From NCBI RefSeq assembly GCF_003966125.1, contig NZ_RXMA01000019.1, positions 1 to 64,000 of the forward strand: 64,000 nucleotides of DNA. The letters run 5' to 3'. This document shows positions 40,690-50,319 of the stretch, piece after piece (the stretch's first letter is position 1; each line of letters begins with the position of its first letter). Both the position numbers and the translations under genes were made by a program. The notes under the pieces were generated by a model. It did no database searches, had not been told where the DNA came from, and saw only the letters and a program-made list of their open reading frames with translations. The stretch is from Azospirillum griseum. Its GTDB lineage: Bacteria; Pseudomonadota; Alphaproteobacteria; Azospirillales; Azospirillaceae.

Positions 40690-43305
40690 TCAGACGCGGG
40701 CGCGGCGGCGGTCGCCCCGATCCCCGGAGGCGCGATCCCCCGAGAAGCGATCTCCAGAAACACGATCCAGGGTGAAATAGGTCATCTGTTCGCGCAGCTG
40801 GTCGGCCTGATCCTCCAACGACCGGGCGGCGGCGGTGCTTTCCTCCACCAGGGCGGCGTTCTTCTGGGTCATCTCGTCCATCTGGGCGACGGCGATGTTC
40901 ACCTCGTCCAGACCGCTGGCCTGTTCGCTGGTGGCGCGGGCGATCTCAGCGACCAGATCGGCGACGCGACCGATGCCGGTGACGATCTCGGTCAGGGCAC
41001 CGCCCGCCGAACGCACCAGATCGACGCCCTCGCGCACCTGCGCGCCGCTGTCCAGGATCAGCGCCTTGATCTCCTTCGACGCCTGGGCGGAGCGCTGGGC
41101 CAGTTGCCGGACCTCCTGCGCCACCACGGCGAAGCCACGCCCGGCGTCGCCCGCGCGCGCGGCCTCCACCGCCGCGTTCAGCGCCAGCAAGTTGGTTTGG
41201 AAGGCGATCTCGTCGATCACCCCGATGATGTCGGAGATCTTCTGCGAGGATTGCTCGATCCGCCGCATCGCCTCCACCGCGTCACCCGCCACCTGACCGC
41301 CACGCGCCGCCACGCTGCGGGCGTCGGTGGCGAAGCGGTTGACCTGCTGGGCGTTCTCGGCGTTCGACCGCACGGTCGCGGCCAGTTGTTCCATGCTGGC
41401 GGCGGTTTCCTCCAGGCTGCTGGCCTGCTGCTCGGTGCGTTCCGACAGGTCCAGGCTGCCCGCCGCCACCTCGCGGCTGGCGGTGGCGATGGAGGACGCC
41501 GCGCTGTCGATGCGCCGCACGGTGTCGGACAGTTGCGCGACGGTGTTGTTGAAGTCGTTCTTCAGACGCTGGAACACGCCCTCGTAATTTTGCTCGATCC
41601 GGCGGGTCAGGTCGCCGCGCGACAGGGTTTCGAGCGCGGTGGCCAGCTCCTCGGTGACGGCGGAGACGTTTTCCGACAGGCGGTTGATGCCCTCGCTGAC
41701 CAAGCGGAAGAAACCGGCCTTGTCGGCCAGATCAATGCGGTGGGCGAAGTCGCCGCGCACCGCACGGTCCACCATGCCGCTGATCTCGGCCTCAATCGCC
41801 AGTTCGTCGGTGCGGTCGCGCCACTCGATGACGGTCCCCAGCTTTTCGCCCTGGCGGCTGACCACCGGGTTGGCGATCACCTCGAACGTGCGCCCGCCCG
41901 CCTTGGCCGACCCGCGATAGGTCTGGGTCAGGGCGCTCAACAGACGGCGCTGGTGGCTGGGGTCGCGGTGGAAGATGTCGTAATTCTGGCCCAACAGCGT
42001 CTTGCTGTCGAAGTTGGGCAAGGCCTTTTTCAGATCGGCTTCAGCGTGGCGGAACATGCCCATGATGGAGTCGTTGGCGTAGAGGATCTGGCCATCGGCG
42101 TCCGCCATCATGATGTTGGCCGACACCCGGTCCAGCGCGATGCGCAGCCGGGCCGCCTCCACCGCCTCGTCCTTGAAGGCGGCGACGGCGCGGGCCATCT
42201 CGCCCATCTCGTCGCCGGATTGGGTGTGGGGAACGGCGACGTTCAGCTTGCCCGCCAGCAGGTCGGTCATCACCGTCTTGATTCCGGTGATCGGGTCGAT
42301 GATCGACCGCCCGATCCGGTGGGCGGCGAAGACCCCGATCAGCAGCGACAGCAGGCCCAGCCCGATCGACAGGCGGGTGTTCGTCGTTGCCTCCTGCTCG
42401 GCAGCGGTCTCGTCGGCGAGTTGCTCGGCCCGCAGGGCGGTGATGATGCCGCCGATCACATCGTTGATCCGCGCCACCTGTTTGGCCACTTCGGCGGTGC
42501 GTTGGGTGATGGTGGCGTTGAGCGCCAGCGCGTCCTTGACGGCGGCGCGGTAGTCGGTGGCGCGCGCCTCCACATCGCGCAAAACCGCGCTGACGGTGGG
42601 GGAGGCGCGGAAGGCGGCGGTCAACTCGGCCAGATGCTCACCCAGCTCCTTGCTCTGGCCTTCCACCTGGGTGGCGGCGGCGGGATCCTTCAGACCGAGG
42701 GCGCGGTTGGCGGCAAAGCGGACGGTGATCCAGTGCTTGATCGCCTCCTGCGCGTCGATGGCGGCGGTGCTGTTGTCCTTGCTCGCCGTCACGACCTCTT
42801 CCAGTTGGGCAGTGACACGCTCGCCGTTCGGGTCCATCCGGTCGCGCAGGAGGCGGTCGAACCGTTCGCGCAACACGCGGACCTGTTCGAACTGCTCGTG
42901 ATACTCGCCGTGCAGCCGCGACAGTTCGGCAAAGGCAGCGGCCTGGGAGGAGGCGTTGAGGGTTGCCTGACGCTCGCTCATCGCCTTTTCGAAGGCGGCG
43001 CGCAGGGCGCGCTGACGCTCCAACGAGCTGATGTCACCGGTGAAGATGAAGTCCCGCCCCTGGATGCGCTGGTTGGCCAGTCGGCTTTCCAGATCCTTGG
43101 CGAACAGGGCCAGATCGCCCGATTTCAGCGCGTGGTCCAGCCGGTTGTTCAGGCTGTTCTGTCCCAGGATGCCAATCCCCAACTGCGCGGCGATCAAGGC
43201 CAGGAGCAGGCCGAACACCAGCCACAGCCGTTGCGCGATGCCCATGCGGCGCAGGGGGGCACCGTTGTCGGTGGCGGCGGGCGCGGTGGTGACTTGCGTG
43301 GTCAT
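40690..43305 (-). CDS. methyl-accepting chemotaxis protein with large helical sensor and PAS domain
   Basis: An 871-residue receptor. The first membrane helix lies at about 26-48, followed by a periplasmic helical sensor of nearly 290 residues (HBM-like, with [10 protein letters not shown]), a second membrane helix near 338-360, and HAMP. A cytoplasmic PAS domain follows at about 430-545 ([21 protein letters not shown]), then the signalling domain with [19 protein letters not shown]. Having both a periplasmic and an internal sensor suggests two inputs. The C terminus has short SGDR repeats and is basic, without a CheR-binding pentapeptide. The ATG at 43305 is chosen because the longer frame lies in a G-rich leader. 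Confidence 0.93.
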   Translation of the reverse strand: MTTQVTTAPAATDNGAPLRRMGIAQRLWLVFGLLLALIAAQLGIGILGQNSLNNRLDHALKSGDLALFAKDLESRLANQRIQGRDFIFTGDISSLERQRALRAAFEKAMSERQATLNASSQAAAFAELSRLHGEYHEQFEQVRVLRERFDRLLRDRMDPNGERVTAQLEEVVTASKDNSTAAIDAQEAIKHWITVRFAANRALGLKDPAAATQVEGQSKELGEHLAELTAAFRASPTVSAVLRDVEARATDYRAAVKDALALNATITQRTAEVAKQVARINDVIGGIITALRAEQLADETAAEQEATTNTRLSIGLGLLSLLIGVFAAHRIGRSIIDPITGIKTVMTDLLAGKLNVAVPHTQSGDEMGEMARAVAAFKDEAVEAARLRIALDRVSANIMMADADGQILYANDSIMGMFRHAEADLKKALPNFDSKTLLGQNYDIFHRDPSHQRRLLSALTQTYRGSAKAGGRTFEVIANPVVSRQGEKLGTVIEWRDRTDELAIEAEISGMVDRAVRGDFAHRIDLADKAGFFRLVSEGINRLSENVSAVTEELATALETLSRGDLTRRIEQNYEGVFQRLKNDFNNTVAQLSDTVRRIDSAASSIATASREVAAGSLDLSERTEQQASSLEETAASMEQLAATVRSNAENAQQVNRFATDARSVAARGGQVAGDAVEAMRRIEQSSQKISDIIGVIDEIAFQTNLLALNAAVEAARAGDAGRGFAVVAQEVRQLAQRSAQASKEIKALILDSGAQVREGVDLVRSAGGALTEIVTGIGRVADLVAEIARATSEQASGLDEVNIAVAQMDEMTQKNAALVEESTAAARSLEDQADQLREQMTYFTLDRVSGDRFSGDRASGDRGDRRRARV

Positions 43306-43340
43306 GACGGTTGTCTCCGGCGTCTTGGGCGTTGGCCAGT

Positions 43341-43383
43341 GGGGCGGTTGGGGCGTTGGTGGTTGGGGTGTTGGCCGATGGGG
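43341..43383 (+). repeat. G-rich run with four GGGG tracts upstream of the mcp gene
   Basis: GGGG tracts at 43341-43344, 43350-43353, 43365-43368 and 43380-43383, separated by 5 to 11 bases, on the strand opposite the mcp message. The arrangement could fold as a G-quadruplex in the template strand. It lies in the 100-base gap between cheW and mcp. Confidence 0.5.
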
Positions 43384-43405
43384 CGAGGCCCCGGTCGGGT
43401 GGCGT

Positions 43406-43963
43406 TCAGGGAGTCGCGGCGTTGGCGGCGATCGCCCGGCTGTCAACCGGGTCCTGATGATCGCCATGTTCGTTTGCGAACAGCTTGTCGACGTTCAGCA
43501 GCGTCACCATGCGGTTCTCGGCGGTGTAGAGACCGCTGAGATACTCGGCGTCGATCAGGCCGCTGTCCACGTCGGGCGGCGGTTTGATGGCGTCCGGGCC
43601 GATGGCCAGAATGTCGGAAATCGCGTCGACCAGAATGCCCCGCGTCCGCTCGCCAACCTGGATCACCACCACCACATGGCGTTTCGTCACCTCGGTCTTG
43701 CCGCCGCCGAAACGGGCGCGCAGATCAAAGATCGGAATGATGATGCCGCGCAGGTTGATGACCCCCCGGACATAGTCGGGAAGATTGGGCAGTCGGCTTT
43801 CCGGTGTCCAGCCGCGTATTTCCCTGACCGCCAGGATGTTGACCCCGTATTCCTCGGTGCCGACGGTGAAGGAGACGTATTGATCCTCCGTCCCGTTCAG
43901 GGACAGGGCGTCGGACCGGCTGCCTCCGACGGTGGCGAGTGCCATGGAACTGCTCATGCTCAT
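43406..43963 (-). CDS. cheW: chemotaxis coupling protein CheW
   Basis: A 185-residue Che[26 protein letters not shown] opens the SH3-like fold; [29 protein letters not shown] is the conserved middle. It bridges the receptors and CheA. The N-terminal 25 residues and the C-terminal 30 residues are variable extensions. The gene lies 9 bases after cheA. Confidence 0.96.
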   Translation of the reverse strand: MSMSSSMALATVGGSRSDALSLNGTEDQYVSFTVGTEEYGVNILAVREIRGWTPESRLPNLPDYVRGVINLRGIIIPIFDLRARFGGGKTEVTKRHVVVVIQVGERTRGILVDAISDILAIGPDAIKPPPDVDSGLIDAEYLSGLYTAENRMVTLLNVDKLFANEHGDHQDPVDSRAIAANAATP

Positions 43964-43972
43964 CGCTGGGCC

Positions 43973-46276
43973 TCAGACCGTTTGGCGTTGACGCGGGGAG
44001 GGACCGGCCAGCGCCGGAGTGGGGGTGGCGGTTGGGCGGGCGCGGTCGCTGTCGCCGCTGTGGCGGCTCATCTCGCGCAGGCCCGCGACGTCCAGGATCA
44101 GGGCGACCCGCCCGTCGCCCAGGATGGTGGCGGCGGCCACGCCGTCCAGGCGGCGGAAGTTCGATTCCAGGCTTTTGATGACGACCTGCTGCTGGCCCAG
44201 CACCTCGTCCACCACCAGCCCCAGCCGCGATCCGTCCTCCGTCTCCACCAGCACGACCAGCCCACGGGTGGCGTCGTCCACCGCCTTGGGGATGCCGAAC
44301 AGGCGGTGGAGATAGACCAGCCGCACATACTCGCCGCGCGCCATCATCACGTCGCATTTGTTGACCAGCCCGTGCAGATCGACGGGTTTGGGGCGCAGGC
44401 TTTCCACGATGTTGGTCAGCGGCAGGACGAACCGTTCCTCTCCCACCGAAATGACCATGCCGTCCAGCACCGCCAGCGTCAGCGGCAGCGACAAGACGAA
44501 GCGGGAGCCTTCGCCCGGCGTGGAATAGACGCCGATGCGCCCGCCCAGCGCCGAGATGTTGCGGCGCACCACATCCATGCCGACGCCGCGCCCGGACAGG
44601 TTCGACACCTGATCGGCGGTGGAGAAGCCCGGCAGGAAGATCAGATTGTCGATCTCCTCGTCGGTCAGGCTGGCACCGGGTTGGACCAGCCCCTTTTCGA
44701 TGGCCTTGGACAGCACCTTGGCGCGGTTGATGCCGCGCCCGTCGTCCGTCACCTCGATGACGATGCGGCCGGAGCGGTGCTGCGCCGACAGATGGACGGT
44801 TCCGGCGCGCGGCTTGCCGATGCGTTCGCGCTCCTCCGGCCCTTCCAGCCCGTGGTCGATGGAGTTGCGGATCATGTGGGTCAGCGGATCGACGAGGTTC
44901 TCCACCACCGTCTTGTCCACCTCGGTGTTTTCGCCGGAGGTGGCGAGCAGCACCTCCTTGCCGGTCATCGTGGCGCATTCGCGCACCAGGCGCGGCATCC
45001 GCGAAAAGACGCTCGACACCGGTTGCGCGCGAATCGACATCACGCTTTCGCGCAGTTCGCGGGTGTGCTGGGCCAGCTGCTCCAACCCCTCCTGCAACTC
45101 CTGGAACTGGCCGGGGGGCAGATCGCGCAGATGCTCGGCGATCATCGCCTGCGTGATGACCATCTCGCCAACCATGTTCACCAGCCGGTCGATCTTGTCG
45201 AGATCGACGCGGATGGTGTGGGTGGTCAGACCGCCATGATCGCCGCCGCTGTTGCCGCTGCGCGGCTTGGCCGGGCCATCCGTTTTCGCGCCGTCGCTTT
45301 TGGCGGTGGCCGGTGATGTGGTGGCTGGTGTGGTTGTGGTTTGTGCGGCGGGTGGGCCGGGGACCGCCGACGGTTCGGTGCGGGCGGGCGGCGGCGGGGC
45401 AGCGCTGGCGGCGGGGGCCGACGGTTCCACGACGGCGGGCAGCGGGGCATCGGCGCTGATCTGGAGGTCGCAATCGTCGGCGACGAACTCGAACACGTCG
45501 TCGATCCGGTCGCGCCCGACCGATGCGTCGGCGGTCAGGGTGATGGTCCAGGACAGATGCAGCAGCTCGGCGTCCAGATCGGCCAGTGCGGGCAGGTCGT
45601 CCAGATGGCAGTGGATGTCCGCCTCGCCCAAACGGCGCAGGGCGCGCAGCATGTAGGCCGGTTCGTTGCCCGACAGCAGCAGGTCGCTTTTGGGGCGGAA
45701 ACGGATGGTCCAGCGCACGCGGTCGGCGGTGCCCGAACCGGTGCCGGGCGGGTCGTCGTCGGCGCGGGCGGCGTGGATCGCGGCCAGCGCGTCGCCGAAG
45801 ATTCCGGCCTCGTCATCCTCATCGTCCGGCGTCGCGCTGGCGGGGGGAGCCGCCGATTCGGCCACCGGCTGCGGCGGGTCGCCGGTGCGATTCGCCGCAA
45901 GGGCGTGGCGCAGGGCGGCGACGGTGTCGTCGGTCAGGCCGGGCGGCGGATCGATCTCGTCCCCGGCGCAGCCCAGCAACTGGCCCAACAGGTCGTTGGC
46001 GCGGATCAGCGTGTCGATCAGGTCGGTGGTGACGGGGATCGCGCCGTTGCGCAGCTCGTCCATCACCGTTTCGAATTCGTGGGAGAAGGCGACCAGTTCG
46101 GAAAAGCCGAAGGCCCCGGCTCCGCCCTTGATCGAATGGACGGCGCGGAAGATCGCGTTCACCTCGTCCATGTCGACGTCGCCGGGGGACAGCCGCAGCA
46201 GCCCGGCCTCGGCGACCGCCATCAGTTCGGCGCTCTCGTCGAAATAGGTCTGCTTGAACCGGCTCAGATCGTCCAC
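43973..46276 (-). CDS. cheA: chemotaxis histidine kinase CheA
   Basis: A 767-residue CheA. The P1 domain has phospho-acceptor H47 ([16 protein letters not shown]). A P2-like region (about 150-270) is followed by a Pro/Ala-rich linker at about 275-335. P3 then has RVDLDKIDRLVNMVGEM, the P4 ATPase has HMIRNSIDHGLE, DDGRGI and GRGVGMDVV, and a C-terminal CheW-like P5 follows. Two response regulators (CheY and CheB) are encoded in the operon. All catalytic boxes are intact. Confidence 0.96.
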   Translation of the reverse strand: MDDLSRFKQTYFDESAELMAVAEAGLLRLSPGDVDMDEVNAIFRAVHSIKGGAGAFGFSELVAFSHEFETVMDELRNGAIPVTTDLIDTLIRANDLLGQLLGCAGDEIDPPPGLTDDTVAALRHALAANRTGDPPQPVAESAAPPASATPDDEDDEAGIFGDALAAIHAARADDDPPGTGSGTADRVRWTIRFRPKSDLLLSGNEPAYMLRALRRLGEADIHCHLDDLPALADLDAELLHLSWTITLTADASVGRDRIDDVFEFVADDCDLQISADAPLPAVVEPSAPAASAAPPPPARTEPSAVPGPPAAQTTTTPATTSPATAKSDGAKTDGPAKPRSGNSGGDHGGLTTHTIRVDLDKIDRLVNMVGEMVITQAMIAEHLRDLPPGQFQELQEGLEQLAQHTRELRESVMSIRAQPVSSVFSRMPRLVRECATMTGKEVLLATSGENTEVDKTVVENLVDPLTHMIRNSIDHGLEGPEERERIGKPRAGTVHLSAQHRSGRIVIEVTDDGRGINRAKVLSKAIEKGLVQPGASLTDEEIDNLIFLPGFSTADQVSNLSGRGVGMDVVRRNISALGGRIGVYSTPGEGSRFVLSLPLTLAVLDGMVISVGEERFVLPLTNIVESLRPKPVDLHGLVNKCDVMMARGEYVRLVYLHRLFGIPKAVDDATRGLVVLVETEDGSRLGLVVDEVLGQQQVVIKSLESNFRRLDGVAAATILGDGRVALILDVAGLREMSRHSGDSDRARPTATPTPALAGPSPRQRQTV

Positions 46277-46325
46277 GATCGCTCTCCTTGCCCGTGCGCG
46301 GTTTGCGGGTGCCGACCCGGCGGGG

Positions 46326-46703
46326 TCAGCCGCAGACCTTCTGCACGACGGAAATCAGTTTGTCCGGGTTGAACGGCTTCACGATCCAGCCGGTTGCCCC
46401 GGCGGCCCGCCCCTCCGCCTTTTTCGAATCGTCGGCTTCGGTGGTCAGCATCAGGATCGGCAGGCTGCGGTGGGCCGGGATGGCGCGCAGCTTGCGGATC
46501 AGGGTCAGGCCATCCATCACCGGCATGTTCAGGTCGGTGATGACCAGATCGACCTTGGACGCGGCGATGGCGGTCATCGCCGCCTGTCCGTCGGCGGCCT
46601 CCACCACCTCGTAGCCGGCCCCGCGCAGGGTGAAGGACACCATGTCGCGCATGGTGCGGGAATCATCGACGGTCAAAACCTTCTTTTTCACGCGCGGCTC
46701 CAT
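46326..46703 (-). CDS. cheY: chemotaxis response regulator CheY
   Basis: A 125-residue single receiver: acidic pair in VLTVDDSRTMRDMV, phospho-acceptor in VDLVITDLNMPVMDG, Thr in MLTTEA and Lys in IVKPFNP. The ATG at 46703 is preferred; a TTG 12 bases upstream gives a longer frame without a ribosome binding site. It overlaps the end of the preceding STAS gene by 16 bases, so the two are translationally coupled. Whether it acts on the flagellar motor or on another output is open. Confidence 0.94.
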   Translation of the reverse strand: MEPRVKKKVLTVDDSRTMRDMVSFTLRGAGYEVVEAADGQAAMTAIAASKVDLVITDLNMPVMDGLTLIRKLRAIPAHRSLPILMLTTEADDSKKAEGRAAGATGWIVKPFNPDKLISVVQKVCG

Positions 46704-46999
46704 TGCTTCAGCCAATCCTGAAGGCCCAAATCCTCACACGCTTCGCTCAGGCTGTCCGACGGGGTGGCGATGGCAAAGACGGCCCCGCGCGCGGCGCTGT
46801 CGCGGGCGGCCACCACCAGGGTCTGCACGGTGGCCGCGCTGACGCGCTCCACCGCGTCGGCCTGCACCGTCACGTCGTTGGCGGCGGCGAAGGCGGCGCG
46901 CAGGCTGTCGAGCAGCGGTTGCGCCATTGGCAGATCCAGGTCGCTGGGCAGGGTCAGGCGGACGCGCCCGGCCTCTTCGCTCCATTTGATCAGAGTCAT
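46688..46999 (-). CDS. STAS-domain protein, first gene of the che operon
   Basis: A 103-residue protein with a degenerate STAS fold: VRLTLPSDLDLPMAQPLLDSLRAA, then ADAVERVSAATVQTLVVAARDSAARG, and SEACEDLGLQDWL at the end. The phospho-acceptor position is in ERVSAATVQ. STAS proteins of this type head several chemotaxis operons. It could be a second antagonist for the RsbW-like kinase at the other end of the block. The ATG at 46999 is chosen; a GTG at 47035 extends the frame by 12 basic residues. Confidence 0.8.
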   Translation of the reverse strand: MTLIKWSEEAGRVRLTLPSDLDLPMAQPLLDSLRAAFAAANDVTVQADAVERVSAATVQTLVVAARDSAARGAVFAIATPSDSLSEACEDLGLQDWLKQWSRA

Positions 47000-47146
47000 G
47001 CCCCGCTTTCCCTTCGCTGCCCTGCGTTCGGCCACACGGATGTGTTAAGCCAAAATCATTGCCACGTTGCGCAGGGTCCTAGAACTTAGGAGCAACCGCA
47101 ATCCTTTTCGACGGGCAGCGGCGAGGGATGTGCCGCGAATCGGGAG

Positions 47147-47683
47147 TCAGCCTTTCAACCGGGCGATGAGGGGGCGGAATTCGGCCAGGACCGCTTCGTA
47201 CACATGGCGTTTGAAGGCGACGATCAGGCCCGGCAACTCCTCCGCGTCGATCCATTTCCAGGCGTCGAATTCGGGGTGGTCGGTGTCGAGCCGTATGTCG
47301 GCCTCGGTCCCGGTGAAACGGGCGGCCATCCAGGTCTGCTCCTGCCCGCGCCAACGCCCCTTCCACACCCGACCCAGCAGATCGTCGGGCAGGTCGTAGC
47401 GGTGCGGGGTGGCGGATAGGGCGAGGAACTCGGCCTTGGCGGTGCCGATCTCCTCCTCCAGCTCGCGGAAGGCGGCGCTGCGGGCGTCCTCGCCGTCGTC
47501 GATGCCGCCCTGGGGCATTTGCCAGTCGGCCTCCGACCCGGTGCGGCGGGCGACGAACACCTCCCCCCGGTCGTTCAGCAGCATGATGCCGACGCAGGGG
47601 CGGTAGGGCAGCGAGTCGCGGTCGATGGGCTTGGGAGCCTTGGTCTTGTCGTGTTTGGACATGGCGGACGGCGCTTTCGTCAT
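47147..47683 (-). CDS. rppH: RNA pyrophosphohydrolase
   Basis: A 178-residue Nudix enzyme. The complete Nudix box lies in GGIDDGEDARSAAFRELEEE, preceded by YRPCVGIMLLNDRGEVFVARR and followed by the RppH-specific YDLPDDLL and WRGQEQTWMAARF. It converts 5'-triphosphate or diphosphate RNA ends to monophosphate and so triggers mRNA decay. The ATG at 47683 overlaps the stop of the preceding gene (ATGA); an internal ATG at 47662 is possible. It is the last gene of the housekeeping block. Confidence 0.95.
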   Translation of the reverse strand: MTKAPSAMSKHDKTKAPKPIDRDSLPYRPCVGIMLLNDRGEVFVARRTGSEADWQMPQGGIDDGEDARSAAFRELEEEIGTAKAEFLALSATPHRYDLPDDLLGRVWKGRWRGQEQTWMAARFTGTEADIRLDTDHPEFDAWKWIDAEELPGLIVAFKRHVYEAVLAEFRPLIARLKG

Positions 47684-48903
47684 TGCTTCTGGATGTTGAC
47701 CACCGCCGACACCGGGGCCAGCACCACCCCCCGGTCGTTCAGCGAGGTCATCCACAGGGCGATCCGTTCGATCGTGGTCGGGTAGGGGGAGGCCATGCCC
47801 ACGGCGGCCCCGTTGGCCTTGGCCAGCCCTTCCAGCTCGCGCAGCTGGTCGTCGATGGCCCCGCGCGACAGGTCGCGGTCGATGGTGCGGTCGGCCAGCG
47901 CGCGCGGGACCCCGGCCAGCATCGCCAGCGGCCCGGCCACGCTCTTGGGGTTGGCGCGGGCGTCGACGAACAGCAGGCCGCGCGCCTTCAGCGCGTCGAT
48001 CATCGGCTGGACGGCGGCCTGGTTGGCGGTGAATTTGCTGCCGGTGGTGCTGGTGATGCCGACATAGCCGACGACCTTCCCCAGCGACCATTCCAGCCGC
48101 TCCATGTTGCGGTCGGGGCCGAGCATGGTCAGCAGGGCGTTGGGGCCGGGATCGTCGCGCGGGTAATTCTGCGGCTCCATCGGCACGGCCAGCATCACCT
48201 CGTGCCCCTTGGTCCGCGCGCGTTCCACCCAATTGTCCAGCCGTTCGGCATAGGGGACGAAGGCGAGCGTCACGGCGGGGGGCAGCTTGGCCAGCGCGTT
48301 GCCGGTGGTCACGCCGCTGATGCCCATGTCGGCCATGACGATGGCCACACGCGGACGCTTGTCGGCGGCGGGGAAGGGGCGGGCGTAAACCTGCCAGGGC
48401 TTGCGCCCATCCTCCGCCACCTTCGGCAGCGGGCCGTTGCGGCTGTCCTCGACCATGCCCGGGACCGGGGCCGGGGTCAGGGTGACGTTGGCGGTGGCCT
48501 CCGGCAGGGCGAGCGGCGCGGCGGTGGTGGGCGGTTGCGCCGGTGCTGGCGTGGCCGGGGTTGGTGCGGCGGGCGGCGTGGCGGCCGGTTGCGGCGCTTT
48601 GGGCGGCGGCGGGGCGGGGGGCGGGGCCACCGCGAGGCTGAGTTTCGGCGACGCCGCTTCCCACGCCTGGGTGGTTCCCTCGGCGTTCAGGGCCAGCCAG
48701 CCGACCAGACCGCCCACGACCAGCACCACACCGCCGATCGCCCCCAACAGCAGTTTGGGCGGTGGGCGGCGCGGCTTGTCATCCTCATCGCCGAAATCGG
48801 CGTGCGGGTTCATCTTGCGGCGAAGGCGGGCCAGGAACCCGACGCCGGGGCGCAGACCCCGGACATCGAATTTCAGGCGCCCAAGAAACGCTGGCGCTTT
48901 CAC
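47680..48903 (-). CDS. divergent polysaccharide deacetylase family protein (YibQ-like)
   Basis: A 407-residue protein. A cytoplasmic start is followed by a membrane anchor at about 50-72 (LLLGAIGGVVLVVGGLVGWLAL), a Pro/Ala-rich periplasmic linker at about 90-150, and a deacetylase-like NodB-fold domain from about 185. The domain has VAIVMADMGISG, MLAVPMEPQNYPRDDPGPNAL and YVGITSTTGSKF. The canonical His pair of NodB enzymes is missing, as in the whole YibQ family, so activity is uncertain. Its gene order with envC, ctpA and rppH is conserved and suggests an envelope role. Confidence 0.88.
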   Translation of the reverse strand: MKAPAFLGRLKFDVRGLRPGVGFLARLRRKMNPHADFGDEDDKPRRPPPKLLLGAIGGVVLVVGGLVGWLALNAEGTTQAWEAASPKLSLAVAPPPAPPPPKAPQPAATPPAAPTPATPAPAQPPTTAAPLALPEATANVTLTPAPVPGMVEDSRNGPLPKVAEDGRKPWQVYARPFPAADKRPRVAIVMADMGISGVTTGNALAKLPPAVTLAFVPYAERLDNWVERARTKGHEVMLAVPMEPQNYPRDDPGPNALLTMLGPDRNMERLEWSLGKVVGYVGITSTTGSKFTANQAAVQPMIDALKARGLLFVDARANPKSVAGPLAMLAGVPRALADRTIDRDLSRGAIDDQLRELEGLAKANGAAVGMASPYPTTIERIALWMTSLNDRGVVLAPVSAVVNIQKQ

Positions 48904-48924
48904 CGCGTCGTGCTCCCGATCCGG

Positions 48925-50319
48925 TCAGCGCCCGGCGGCGCGCGATTGGAACAGCGCGACACCGCGCAACAGGTCGAGCGCGCGGGTCAACTGGTTGTCG
49001 AACGGCGGGGCCGCACCCGGAGCCGCCGGAGCCGGGGCGTCGGGGTCGGCGGGGGCGTTGGCCGGGGTGGGGGCCGGGGTGGGGGCTGCGGGCGGGGTGG
49101 CGCTGTTGGCCGCCCCGGCGGCGGGCGGCTTGGCACCCGGACGGTTCTGGTTGGCCGGGTCGGTGTTGCGCAGCGAGCCTTTCAGATCGGCCTCGCGGCG
49201 GCGGGCGACGTTGCCCTCCAGATCCTCCACCTTGGCGACGTGCACCTCGATGTCGGGGGTGATGCCCAATTGCTGGATCGAGCGGCCTGACGGCGTGTAA
49301 TAGCGCGCCGTGGTCAGGCGCATCGCCCCATGGCCGGGCAGCGGGATGATGGTCTGGACCGATCCCTTGCCGAAGGATTGCGTCCCCATGATGATCGCGC
49401 GCTTGTGGTCCTGCAACGCACCGGCGACGATTTCCGAGGCGGAGGCCGACCCGCCGTTGATCAGCACGACCAGCGGCAGCCCCTTGATGAGGTCGCCCGG
49501 CTTGGCGTTGAAGCGGGTCCCCTCTTCGGACTTGCGGCCACGGGTGGAGACGATTTCCCCCTTGTCCAGGAAGCTGTCGGACACCGACACCGCCTGATCG
49601 AGCAGCCCGCCGGGGTTGTTGCGCAGGTCGAGCACGAAGCCGCGCAGCTTGTCGCCCAACTGCTGCTGGATCGCCGCGATGGCCTTTTCCAGGCCGACCT
49701 GGGTCTGTTCGTTGAAGCTGGTGATGCGGACATAGCCGATCTCGCCCTCCACCCTGTGGCGGACGGACTGCACCTTGACCACCGCGCGGGTCAGCGACAC
49801 CTCGAACGGTTCGCCGACGTCGCCCCGGCGGACGGTGATCTTCAGCTCGCTGCCCACCGGGCCGCGCATCTTTTCAACGGCCTCGTTCAGGGTCAGGCCC
49901 ATCACCGCTTCGCCGTTCAACTGGACGATCAGGTCGCCCGGTTGCAGGCCGGCGCGGAAGGCCGGGGTGTCGTCGATGGGCGAGACGACCTTGACCAGGC
50001 CGTTTTCCATCGTCACCTCGATCCCCAACCCGCCGAACTCGCCCCGGGTCTGGACCTGCATATCCTGGTAATTCTTTTTGTTCAGGTAGCTGGAGTGCGG
50101 ATCCAGGGAGGTCAGCATCCCGTTGATCGCCGCCTCGACCAGCTGCTCGTCCGTGACCTTTTCCACATATTCGGCGCGCACGCGCTCGAACACGTCGCCG
50201 AACAGGTTCAGTTGCCGGTAGGTCTCCGACGTGTTGCTGGATTGGGCGGTGACGGTGGCAACCCCAGCGCCGAGAAACACCAGGGCCGCCGCCGTTGCGG
50301 CTCGCTTCAACATCCTCAT
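48925..50319 (-). CDS. ctpA: carboxyl-terminal processing protease (S41 family)
   Basis: A 464-residue periplasmic protease. A signal peptide (about 1-26) precedes the N-terminal helices with YVEKVTDEQLVEAAINGML. A PDZ domain lies near 95-175 (GGLGIEVTMENGLVKVVSPIDDTPA) and the S41 core follows, with FVLDLRNNPGG, catalytic Ser in GGSASASEIVAGAL and Lys in TQSFGKGSVQT. The C-terminal 80 residues are a Pro/Ala-rich tail. CtpA processes or degrades envelope proteins, often peptidoglycan hydrolases, and its neighbour here is an EnvC-like hydrolase activator. Confidence 0.95.
   Translation of the reverse strand: MRMLKRAATAAALVFLGAGVATVTAQSSNTSETYRQLNLFGDVFERVRAEYVEKVTDEQLVEAAINGMLTSLDPHSSYLNKKNYQDMQVQTRGEFGGLGIEVTMENGLVKVVSPIDDTPAFRAGLQPGDLIVQLNGEAVMGLTLNEAVEKMRGPVGSELKITVRRGDVGEPFEVSLTRAVVKVQSVRHRVEGEIGYVRITSFNEQTQVGLEKAIAAIQQQLGDKLRGFVLDLRNNPGGLLDQAVSVSDSFLDKGEIVSTRGRKSEEGTRFNAKPGDLIKGLPLVVLINGGSASASEIVAGALQDHKRAIIMGTQSFGKGSVQTIIPLPGHGAMRLTTARYYTPSGRSIQQLGITPDIEVHVAKVEDLEGNVARRREADLKGSLRNTDPANQNRPGAKPPAAGAANSATPPAAPTPAPTPANAPADPDAPAPAAPGAAPPFDNQLTRALDLLRGVALFQSRAAGR

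Noticed and set aside
40486..43539. Plus-strand frame of more than 1000 codons opposite the receptor gene
   Set aside because: Shadow of the receptor coding strand; Gly/Gln/His-rich with no domain pattern.
47041..47080. Possible sigma-54 promoter upstream of the che operon (minus-strand TGGCAA, 5 bases, TTGGC)
   Set aside because: The -12 element has GG instead of the essential GC, so the match is too weak to claim.
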